Positions 1 through 5,594 of a stretch of 5,594 nt of DNA are shown one piece after another. A program made the position numbers and the translations under genes. The notes under the pieces are model-generated. The model saw only the letters and a program-made list of their open reading frames with translations. It did no database searches and had not been told where the DNA came from. Origin of the DNA: JAHJCL01 sp043818355 (GTDB taxonomy: Bacteria > Patescibacteriota > Minisyncoccia > Minisyncoccales > DG-74-3); NCBI GenBank assembly GCA_043818355.1, contig JBDRFX010000039.1:1-5594 (forward strand), written 5' to 3'. Position 1 is the first letter of the stretch. Each line of letters starts with the position of its first letter.

Positions 1-14
1 TTTTTTTTGTTTTT
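1..14 (+). terminator. Possible tail of an upstream intrinsic terminator
   Basis: The window opens with eight T, a G and five T. This resembles the right arm and tail of the complete terminator after murG (six T, G, four T). The left arm would lie outside the window, so the hairpin cannot be seen. If correct, it ends the transcription unit upstream of murD. The alternative is that the T-run belongs to the 3' end of an upstream gene: the frame starting at base 3 stays open to a TAA at 39-41. Confidence 0.3.
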
Positions 15-30
15 AAAAACATGATTTTCA

Positions 31-39
31 TGGTATTTT
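31..39 (+). promoter_or_regulatory. Putative extended -10 promoter of murD, leaderless geometry
   Basis: TG (31-32), one base, then TATTTT (34-39) fits the extended -10 form TGnTATAAT with two mismatches in the hexamer. No good -35 is visible about 17 nt upstream, which is tolerable for an extended -10. The hexamer ends 6 nt before the murD ATG, so a start site at the usual distance would fall on or next to the A of the ATG. Low-complexity AT sequence makes chance matches easy; the support is the identical spacing at gltX. Confidence 0.4.
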
Positions 40-45
40 AAATTA

Positions 46-1335
46 ATGAAAATAGAAAATTTAGCTGATAAAAAAATACTGGTCTTGGGATTGGGAAGAG
101 AGGGGATAGATACTGTTAAATTTTTAAAAAAGATTTTCCCTGGAAAGTCTTTTGGAGTTGCTGATCAAAAAAAAATATCTCATCCTTCTTTAAATGGAAT
201 AATGGATCAACATTTTGGTAAGAATTATTTAAAACATATTAAAGATTATGAGGTAATCATTAAAACTCCTGGTATTCCTCAAAAACTTATTAAACCTTTT
301 GTTAAAAAACAAATTATAACTTCTCAAATTAAAATATTTTTAGATAATTGCCCAGGAAAAATTATTGGTATCACTGGAACCAAAGGTAAAAGCACTACCA
401 CTTCTTTAATTTATGCCATTCTTAAAAAAGCAGGTAAATCTGTTCATCTGGTGGGCAATATTGGAAAACCTGTTTTAGGATTACTTCCTGCGTCAACCAA
501 AAAAGATATCTATGTATACGAGATGTCTTGCCATCAATTATCAGATCTAGAAAAATCTCCTCATATTGCTGTATTTTTAAATGTTTATCCTGAGCATTTA
601 GATTATTACAAAAATTTTAAAGATTATGCTAAAGCTAAAAGCAATATTTTCATACATCAAACTAGAAAAGATTATTTAATTTTTAATTCTAAAAATAAAA
701 TAGTTAAAGATTTTGCTAAAAAAGCTAAGGCTAAAAAAATTGATCTAAATTCAATTGAATTAAATTTCAAAAATATCCCTTTAAAAGGAAAATTCAATCT
801 GCAAAATATTCAAAGCGCAATTGTTGTTGCTAACATCTTTAATATTCCAAAAACAAAAATTGGAAAGGCTATTTCTAGCTTTAAACCCCTGTCTCATAGA
901 TTAGAATATGTTGGTCAATTCCAAGGTATTCATTTTTATAATGATTCACTGTCTACTATTCCCGAAGCTGCCATTGGAGCTCTTAACGCACTGACTAATG
1001 TTCAAACAATGATTGTGGGTGGCTTTGATAGAGGATTAAGCTTTAAGGGATTGGCTAAGAAAATTTCAAAAAGTAATGTTAGAACCTTAATTCTTTTTCC
1101 AAAAACAGGAGAAAAGATATGGAAAGAAGTTGAAAAATTAAAAAATAAAGGAATAAAACATTTTTTTACAAAAAACATGAAAAAAGCTGTTCAGCTTTGT
1201 TATAAATATACAGAGAAAAATAGCATTTGCTTAATGTCTAATGCTTCTCCTAGTTTTGGAATCTTTAAAGATTATGTCGAAAGAGGGGATTTGTTTAAAA
1301 AACATATTAAGGAGTATGATAAAAACCATAAATAA
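46..1335 (+). CDS. murD: UDP-N-acetylmuramoyl-L-alanine--glutamate ligase (MurD)
   Basis: Cytoplasmic Mur ligase that uses ATP to join glutamate to UDP-MurNAc-L-Ala. The 429 residues are close to the usual MurD length of about 440. An N-terminal Rossmann domain starts at about 10-20 (VLGLGREG) and includes TPGIP (74-78). The ATP-binding central domain has the P-loop GITGTKGKSTTT (108-119), VGNIG (136-140), YEMSCHQL with the Mg-binding Glu159, PEHLD with His184, and Lys198 in AKSNI, at the position of the carbamylated lysine. The C-terminal domain has HRLE (284-287), GGFDRG (325-330) and SNASPSF...ERG (398-414). Unusually, the canonical NDSKATN is NDSLSTI (299-305), and the region of the glutamate-binding lysine reads FDRG; see findings. 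ATG 46 is the only plausible start: no Shine-Dalgarno, but a possible promoter 6 nt upstream. First gene of the murD-ftsW-murG operon. The family is certain; use of D-Glu as substrate is assumed. Confidence 0.93.
   Translation: MKIENLADKKILVLGLGREGIDTVKFLKKIFPGKSFGVADQKKISHPSLNGIMDQHFGKNYLKHIKDYEVIIKTPGIPQKLIKPFVKKQIITSQIKIFLDNCPGKIIGITGTKGKSTTTSLIYAILKKAGKSVHLVGNIGKPVLGLLPASTKKDIYVYEMSCHQLSDLEKSPHIAVFLNVYPEHLDYYKNFKDYAKAKSNIFIHQTRKDYLIFNSKNKIVKDFAKKAKAKKIDLNSIELNFKNIPLKGKFNLQNIQSAIVVANIFNIPKTKIGKAISSFKPLSHRLEYVGQFQGIHFYNDSLSTIPEAAIGALNALTNVQTMIVGGFDRGLSFKGLAKKISKSNVRTLILFPKTGEKIWKEVEKLKNKGIKHFFTKNMKKAVQLCYKYTEKNSICLMSNASPSFGIFKDYVERGDLFKKHIKEYDKNHK
1309..1314 (+). promoter_or_regulatory. Shine-Dalgarno-like AAGGAG at the ftsW start, oddly close
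   Basis: AAGGAG is the best Shine-Dalgarno match before any gene start here, but only one base separates it from ATG 1316, where 5-9 would be normal. It also encodes Lys-Glu near the end of MurD, so it may be coincidental. It could still hold or recapture ribosomes finishing murD. No ATG, GTG or TTG lies at ideal spacing downstream in the ftsW frame. Confidence 0.35.
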
Positions 1336-2425
1336 AAAACCTGATTCTTTTTTGTTTGGTACCATTATTGCATTAATATTTTTAGGCCTTTTAGTTCTTT
1401 CCAGTGTCTCGGCTCCTGTGGCTCAAAGAAAATTTGATTCTAGTTTTCAATTTCTTGTCCATCAATTAAAGTGGGGGTTATTGCCCGGTTTAATTTTAGG
1501 ATATTTAGCTTTTAGACAAGACATATCTTGGTTTAAAAAAAATGCTTCATTATTACTTCTTATTAATATAGTTTTATTAGTTTTAATTCTTATTCCTGGG
1601 TTTGGAAATAGTGTTGGTGGAGCTTCTAGGTGGCTTGATTTGGGATCTATCACACCCCAACCATCAGAGTTTTTAAAGCTAACTATTATATTGTATTGGG
1701 CAAGCTGGTTGGATTCTCGAAAAACTAAAGTTTTAAAAAATCCAAATTCTTCTTTGTATGTTTTTTTTGCTGTCATGACTGTTTTGGGAATATTAATAGC
1801 TTTACAGCCTGACATTGGCACCTTATTTTTAATATCAGCAATTTCAGGCATTATGTATTTTTTAGCTGACACCCCCAATAAACATACTATTATTATATTA
1901 ATTTTGTTTGTATTGTTAGTCGTATTTTTAATGAAAGTAGCTCCATATAGAAGCAATCGCTTGGCTGTTTTTCTTAATCCCGACTTAGACCCAATGGGAT
2001 TGGGATATCAAATTAAACAATCTGAAATTACCATTGGTTCTGGCGGTTTGATTGGAACTGGAATTGGTTTGTCTCAACAAAAATTTGGATCTCTACCAGA
2101 ATTAATATCCGACTCTATTTTTGCTATATTTGCTGAAGAAACAGGATTTTTAGGTAGCTTTGTGTTGATTTCATTATTCATAATGCTGTTCGTAAGGGGT
2201 ATTCAGATAGCCATGAACTCTACAGATCAATTCTCTATGTTGACAGCTTCGGGTATTAGTTGCTGGATCGCTCTGCAAGCCATAATCAATATCGGAGCTA
2301 TGACTAGATTGGTTCCTGTGACTGGTATGCCACTACCATTTATCAGTTACGGAGGGTCGGCCTTAATTAGCGAATTGGTAGGAATTGGTATATTATTAAA
2401 TATATCTAGTAAAGTTAAACTTTAA
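1316..2425 (+). CDS. ftsW: SEDS peptidoglycan glycosyltransferase FtsW
   Basis: Polytopic membrane protein of the SEDS family that polymerises lipid II into glycan at the division septum, normally paired with a class B penicillin-binding protein (not in this window). From ATG 1316 it has 369 residues, usual for the family, and about ten hydrophobic segments (near 12-33, 53-66, 77-97, 119-132, 146-164, 168-185, 190-208, 268-299, 306-329, 339-363). Family motifs are RWLDLG and QPSEFLKL (105-122), QPDIGT (164-169), PYRSNRL (210-216), GLGYQ (228-232), LPELISD with Asp266 at the position of the essential SEDS aspartate, and PLPFISYGGS (339-348). PYR rather than the RodA-like PYQ, and the position between murD and murG, favour FtsW over RodA. 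An in-frame ATG at 1241 would add 25 residues and overlap murD by 95 nt, so ATG 1316 is preferred (20 nt overlap). Translation is probably coupled to murD. Confidence 0.92.
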   Translation: MIKTINKKPDSFLFGTIIALIFLGLLVLSSVSAPVAQRKFDSSFQFLVHQLKWGLLPGLILGYLAFRQDISWFKKNASLLLLINIVLLVLILIPGFGNSVGGASRWLDLGSITPQPSEFLKLTIILYWASWLDSRKTKVLKNPNSSLYVFFAVMTVLGILIALQPDIGTLFLISAISGIMYFLADTPNKHTIIILILFVLLVVFLMKVAPYRSNRLAVFLNPDLDPMGLGYQIKQSEITIGSGGLIGTGIGLSQQKFGSLPELISDSIFAIFAEETGFLGSFVLISLFIMLFVRGIQIAMNSTDQFSMLTASGISCWIALQAIINIGAMTRLVPVTGMPLPFISYGGSALISELVGIGILLNISSKVKL

Positions 2426-3558
2426 TGAAAATATTGTTTACTGGAGGTGGAACTGCGGGACATGTTGCTCCTATAATAGCTTTGGCAAGAGAAATCAGAA
2501 AAGATAAAGATGCTGAAAATTTTCAGTTTTTTTATATTGGACCAAAAGATGAATTTTCTTCTATTTTACTTTCTCAAGAGGGGATTAAAACCAAAAACAT
2601 TATGTCGGGAAAAATTAGGAGATATTCGACTGTTAAAAGCGTATTGCAAAACCTTGTTGACATTTTTATTAAAATTCCCTTTGGAATAATTCAAGCTTTT
2701 TTACATATTTTCTTATTGGCTCCTGATTTAATTATAGGCAAGGGAGGATTTGGTTCATTGCCCACTGTCTTGGCTGGTTGGGTTTTAAGAACTCCTATTT
2801 TTTTACATGAATCTGATGTTGTTCCTAGCTTAACTAATAAAATATTGGGCAATTTTGCTTTAGAAATTTTTGTTTCTTTCCCAAATACTGAATATTTTAA
2901 ACCATCTAAAATGATTTTAGTGGGAAATCCCATTAGAAAAGAATTATTAGAAGACGAAGAAAGTAGCACAGAAGAAATTGAAGATATGTTTGGCATTACG
3001 AGTCAAAAATCTGTTATTTTAATTTTTGGAGGCTCTCAAGGATCTAAAAGAATAAATGACCTAATTCTTGATATTTTGCCTCAACTCTTAGAGACATATG
3101 AAATAATTCATCAAACGGGAGTTAATAATTTTCAACAAGTTAAGGCAGAATCAGCTGTTATGGCTAGCGAAGAATCTCTAAGATATTATCATCCTTTCCC
3201 TTTCTTCCAAGAACAGGAATTAAAAAAAGCCTATAAACTAGCTAATTTAATTATTTCTAGAGCAGGATCAGGGGCCATATTTGAAATTGCTGTTTTTGAG
3301 AAGCCATCTATTTTAATTCCACTACCTGAATCAGCTCAAAATCATCAAGTTAAGAATGCTTATTCTTATGCTGAATCTGGTGCCTCTCAGGTTTTAGAAG
3401 AACCCAACTTTCAACCTCATTTTCTTTTAGAAAAATTAAAATATTTCTTTTCTCATCCTGATGAATTAGAAAAAATGAAAAAAGGGGCTAGAAGTTTTGC
3501 TAAACCCAAAGCTGCTGAGATAATGGCTGAATACATTATTGAGTATTTACTTGTTTAA
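2425..3558 (+). CDS. murG: UDP-GlcNAc:lipid I N-acetylglucosamine transferase (MurG)
   Basis: GT28-family, GT-B fold glycosyltransferase at the inner face of the membrane. It moves GlcNAc from UDP-GlcNAc to lipid I, making the lipid II that FtsW uses. Its 377 residues are slightly above the usual 355-370. The N-terminal acceptor domain has GGGTAGH (7-13, His13), GKGGFGSLP (105-113) and HESD (128-131). GNPIR (167-171) leads to the linker. The C-terminal donor domain has GGSQGSKRIND (202-212), HQTG (229-232), SRAGSGAIFEI (278-288, with Glu287 at the conserved nucleotide-sugar site), PSILIPLP (294-301) and NHQVKNA (306-312). Deviations are GGGTAGH for the common GGGTGGH and HESD for the common HEQN. 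An acidic insert at 176-187 (EDEESSTEEIED) accounts for part of the extra length. Its ATG overlaps the ftsW stop (TAATG), so it is probably translated by reinitiation; there is no Shine-Dalgarno. It ends the operon 15 nt before a terminator. Confidence 0.95.
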   Translation: MKILFTGGGTAGHVAPIIALAREIRKDKDAENFQFFYIGPKDEFSSILLSQEGIKTKNIMSGKIRRYSTVKSVLQNLVDIFIKIPFGIIQAFLHIFLLAPDLIIGKGGFGSLPTVLAGWVLRTPIFLHESDVVPSLTNKILGNFALEIFVSFPNTEYFKPSKMILVGNPIRKELLEDEESSTEEIEDMFGITSQKSVILIFGGSQGSKRINDLILDILPQLLETYEIIHQTGVNNFQQVKAESAVMASEESLRYYHPFPFFQEQELKKAYKLANLIISRAGSGAIFEIAVFEKPSILIPLPESAQNHQVKNAYSYAESGASQVLEEPNFQPHFLLEKLKYFFSHPDELEKMKKGARSFAKPKAAEIMAEYIIEYLLV

Positions 3559-3573
3559 AAATAAAAAGGAAGG

Positions 3574-3606
3574 AACAAAAAACCCATAATTTGAGGGTTT
3601 TTTGTT
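3574..3606 (+). terminator. Intrinsic terminator after murG
   Basis: A perfect 12-bp inverted repeat: left arm AACAAAAAACCC (3574-3585), 9-nt loop (3586-3594), right arm GGGTTTTTTGTT (3595-3606). Two G-U pairs could extend the stem on the RNA. The three G-C pairs sit next to the loop and the T-run forms the right arm, as in intrinsic terminators. Because the left arm is A-rich, the hairpin could also work on the opposite strand. It separates the mur operon from gltX. Confidence 0.85.
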
Positions 3607-3635
3607 TTGACTAAATATGCTTTGTGTTTTAGCAT
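3607..3635 (+). promoter_or_regulatory. Putative sigma70-type promoter of gltX
   Basis: TTGACT (3607-3612, five of six matches to TTGACA) is followed after exactly 17 nt by TAGCAT (3630-3635, four of six matches to TATAAT). The -35 begins on the base right after the terminator stem. The -10 ends 6 nt before the ATG at 3642, predicting a start site at or beside the A of the start codon. A gene after a terminator needs its own promoter, which adds support. Confidence 0.6.
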
Positions 3636-3636
3636 A
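3616..3636 (+). promoter_or_regulatory. Dyad overlapping the gltX -10, possible operator
   Basis: TATGCT (3616-3621) and AGCATA (3631-3636) form a perfect 6-bp inverted repeat around a 9-nt spacer. The right arm covers most of the putative -10 hexamer. A repressor bound here would block transcription, but no second copy of the motif occurs elsewhere in the window and short dyads are common in AT-rich DNA. Confidence 0.25.
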
Positions 3637-3641
3637 AAGTA

Positions 3642-5162
3642 ATGAATAAAGATTTAGATAAAAAAGAAATAAGAGTAAGAATTGCTCCGTCACCCACAGG
3701 GCTATTACATATTGGAACAGCTAGAGCTGCTCTTTTTAATTATTTATTTGCTAAACAAAAAGGAGGAAGGTTTATAGTTAGAATAGAAGACACAGATACA
3801 CAAAGATCTACGAAAGAATTTGAAAATAATATTCTTGAATCTTTCAAATGGTTAAGATTAGAATATGACGAAGGCCCCGATGTAAACGGAGAATATGGAC
3901 CATATAGACAAAGCGAGAAAATAGATATTTATGCTAAATACATACAAAAATTATTAGACGAAGATAAGACATATCATTGTTTTTGTACCAAAGAAGATTT
4001 AGAAGCTCAAAGACAATATCAAATGTCTATTGGGAACGCTCCCATCTATGCTGGAAAATGTTCTAGTCTTTCTAAAGAAGAACAAGAAAAACGTTTATCT
4101 AAAGGAGAGAGTTCTGTAATCAGATTCAGAACAAAAAAAGAAAAAGTTAGCTTTAATGATTTAATAAGAGGAAAAATAGAATTTGATTCTAATCTAATAG
4201 GGGATATTGTTATTGCTAAAGATTTAAAAAACCCTCTATATAACTTTGCTGTTGTTATTGATGACTATGAAATGAATATCTCTCATGTTATTAGGGGAGA
4301 AGATCATATCTCTAATACTCCAAAGCAAATCTTAATTCAAGAAGCCTTGGGACTTCCATCTCCTAAGTTTGGACACCTGCCATTAATATTGGCTCCCGAC
4401 AGATCTAAAATGAGTAAAAGACATGGAGCAGTTTCTGTGACTAGTTATAGAGAAGATGGCTATTTACCCGAAGCCCTAATTAACTTTATGGCATTTTTGG
4501 GATGGAATCCTGGAACTGATAAAGAAATATATTCTATTAAAGAATTAATTAATGATTTTTCTCTTGAAAGAATATTAAAGTCCGGAGCCATCTTTAATAT
4601 GAAAAGATTGGAATTCTTTAATGCCTACTATATTAAACAAAAATCCATTAAAGAATTGACTGAATTATGTTTGCCTTATTTTCTTAAAACTGGATTAATT
4701 GAAAAAAGAAACGGGACTATTGTTCAAGAAACTGGCGAAGAAATTTCTGTTGAAACCTTAGAAAAGATTGTTTCTCTTTATCAAGAGAGAATAAAAACTT
4801 TAACTGAAATTACTGACCTCACAGATTATTTCTTTAAAAGTGTGATAAAATATGAAAAAGAATTATTGGTTTGGACAGATATGAGTTTAATGGATATTGC
4901 TGAGGCACTCAACGCTCTAGAAAAAATTATTATCAATATAGAAAACTGGACAGAAAATAATTTAGAAAAAATCCTATTATCAGAAGCAGAATTATTTGGT
5001 ACTGAAATTGGCAAAGCAGGAAATAGGGGATGCTTGTTATGGCCATTAAGAGTTGCCCTAACAGGTCAAAAGAATTCTGCTGGCCCATTTTCAATAGCTG
5101 TTATCTTGGGAAAAGAAAAAACCATAAAAAGAATTCAGGAAGCTAAACAATTATTAAATTAA
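3642..5162 (+). CDS. gltX: Glutamyl-tRNA synthetase
   Basis: Class Ib aminoacyl-tRNA synthetase that charges tRNA-Glu with glutamate in the cytoplasm. Its 506 residues are a little above the usual 465-495. The catalytic Rossmann domain has PSPTGLLHIGT (16-26, the HIGH motif), RIEDTD (47-52), RGEDHISNTPKQ (218-229) and KMSKR (256-260, the KMSKS loop). The acceptor-binding insertion has a zinc-type pattern: Cys113, Cys115 and Cys140, spaced as in the E. coli enzyme (CxC-x24-C). The following CxH histidine is Ser142; Tyr136, four residues before Cys140, could be the fourth ligand, as in GluQ-type enzymes. The helical anticodon-binding region (about 330-506) ends with WPLRVALTG (467-475) and LGKEKTIKRI (489-498). 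A complete anticodon domain excludes the short GluQ enzyme. Whether it also charges tRNA-Gln cannot be read here. ATG 3642 has no Shine-Dalgarno. First gene of the second operon. Confidence 0.96.
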   Translation: MNKDLDKKEIRVRIAPSPTGLLHIGTARAALFNYLFAKQKGGRFIVRIEDTDTQRSTKEFENNILESFKWLRLEYDEGPDVNGEYGPYRQSEKIDIYAKYIQKLLDEDKTYHCFCTKEDLEAQRQYQMSIGNAPIYAGKCSSLSKEEQEKRLSKGESSVIRFRTKKEKVSFNDLIRGKIEFDSNLIGDIVIAKDLKNPLYNFAVVIDDYEMNISHVIRGEDHISNTPKQILIQEALGLPSPKFGHLPLILAPDRSKMSKRHGAVSVTSYREDGYLPEALINFMAFLGWNPGTDKEIYSIKELINDFSLERILKSGAIFNMKRLEFFNAYYIKQKSIKELTELCLPYFLKTGLIEKRNGTIVQETGEEISVETLEKIVSLYQERIKTLTEITDLTDYFFKSVIKYEKELLVWTDMSLMDIAEALNALEKIIINIENWTENNLEKILLSEAELFGTEIGKAGNRGCLLWPLRVALTGQKNSAGPFSIAVILGKEKTIKRIQEAKQLLN

Positions 5163-5169
5163 ATTAGCC

Positions 5170-5594
5170 ATGAAGAAAATACTGTTAGGTCTCTTATTAG
5201 CATCTTTAATTGTACCCAGCCTTTCTTGGGCCGCCCTAGAGGCTCCAGAAACCCTTGAGGATGCAGAACAGTTAGGAAAGGAGATATTGGATCAAAGCAA
5301 AGAAAAAATACCCCAGAGCATGGAAGACAGTTGGAAAAATGAAGTCCTTCCCATGTGGAAAAAAATGGCAGAAATTTGGTCTAAATGGTGGGATAATACA
5401 ATTCAACCTTGGTTGATTAAAGTAATAAATGGAATTAAAGGATTATTTGGGCAAGAAGTTGAAAAAAGAATACCTCAAGTTGAAAAAGATTTTGAAGAAG
5501 AAAAAGAAGAGCTTTTTAAAGATATTGAAAAAGAGCTACCTAAAGCTCAACCTCTTTGGGAAAGAATTAAAGCCTTGTTTGAAGATTTAAAAAA
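5170..5594 (+). CDS. Secreted Trp-rich helical protein of unknown function (3' end cut by window)
   Basis: I do not recognise a characterised family. The frame runs from ATG 5170 through the window edge: 141 full codons and no stop. Residues 1-21 form a typical Sec signal peptide: Lys2-Lys3, a hydrophobic core (about 4-18), then SWA with likely signal peptidase I cleavage after Ala21. There is no lipobox cysteine; in fact no cysteine at all. The mature part is predicted largely helical and charged. Residues 55-81 hold six tryptophans (55, 63, 70, 73, 74, 81), and another is at 130. Residues 95-123 are rich in Glu and Lys with regular hydrophobic positions, suggesting an amphipathic helix or coiled coil. 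It starts 7 nt after gltX with no Shine-Dalgarno or terminator between, so it is probably cotranscribed. An extracytoplasmic location is well supported by the signal peptide; a role at the membrane or envelope is only a guess. Gene reality is supported by the signal peptide, operon spacing and uninterrupted frame. Confidence 0.8.
   Translation, partial: MKKILLGLLLASLIVPSLSWAALEAPETLEDAEQLGKEILDQSKEKIPQSMEDSWKNEVLPMWKKMAEIWSKWWDNTIQPWLIKVINGIKGLFGQEVEKRIPQVEKDFEEEKEELFKDIEKELPKAQPLWERIKALFEDLK

Noticed and set aside
20..32. Short palindrome CATGA-TTT-TCATG before murD
   Set aside because: A perfect 5-bp dyad with a 3-nt loop, but too short and too AT-rich to call an operator or terminator, and not repeated elsewhere in the window.
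3..41. C terminus of an upstream gene ending at TAA 39-41
   Set aside because: The frame is open but starts in a poly-T run and shows no recognisable ending such as that of MraY; a terminator tail plus promoter explains the bases at least as well. Not excluded without upstream sequence.
1241..1315. N-terminal extension of FtsW from ATG 1241
   Set aside because: It would overlap murD by 95 nt, and the extra residues encode no family motif; ATG 1316 gives a normal FtsW N terminus.
1462..1956. Minus-strand open frame of 164 codons
   Set aside because: It lies wholly inside ftsW, whose transmembrane and catalytic motifs are clear. The minus-strand product shows no recognisable domain.
2691..2996. 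Minus-strand open frame of 101 codons
   Set aside because: Contained in murG; low-complexity Ser-rich product with no motif; an antisense shadow.
3559..3641. Riboswitch, T-box or small RNA upstream of gltX
   Set aside because: The 83-nt gap is filled by the terminator and promoter; no T-box motif is visible and the predicted leader has essentially no length.
4826..5014. Minus-strand open frame of 62 codons
   Set aside because: Contained in the anticodon-binding part of gltX; no independent support.

Overview
This is an AT-rich, gene-dense window with every recognisable gene on the + strand. It reads as two short operons. Operon 1 is a compact piece of the division/cell-wall (dcw) cluster: murD (46-1335), ftsW (1316-2425) and murG (2425-3558), with genes overlapping by 20 nt and 1 nt. 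Operon 2 is gltX (3642-5162) followed 7 nt later by an unrecognised secreted-protein gene (from 5170) that runs off the right edge.

The 83 bp between murG and gltX hold a strong hairpin terminator (3574-3606) that directly abuts a sigma70-type promoter (TTGACT, 17 nt, TAGCAT). The -10 hexamer ends 6 nt before the gltX ATG. The murD ATG stands at the same distance from an extended -10 (TGG-TATTTT). Neither start has a Shine-Dalgarno sequence, so both operons may be transcribed as leaderless mRNAs starting at or very near the A of the ATG. The T-rich first 14 bases resemble the tail of another terminator, so the mur operon may be insulated on both sides.

Functionally, MurD adds the second residue (glutamate) of the peptidoglycan stem peptide. 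MurG adds GlcNAc to lipid I to make lipid II on the inner face of the membrane. FtsW polymerises lipid II at the septum. GltX charges tRNA with glutamate, so glutamate links the two operons only loosely. The last protein has a clear Sec signal peptide and a tryptophan-rich, charged helical mature region; its function is unknown.

The organism is probably a bacterium of the Candidate Phyla Radiation (Patescibacteria, Parcubacteria-like). This is inferred from low GC, very tight packing, weak Shine-Dalgarno use, the shortened dcw cluster without murC or ftsQ after murG, and variant motifs in MurD and MurG. No marker gene in the window settles it. I found no RNA genes, mobile elements, CRISPR arrays or long repeats. 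The core of the window is housekeeping; the least explained parts are the secreted Trp-rich protein, the leaderless-start geometry and the altered substrate-site motifs of MurD.
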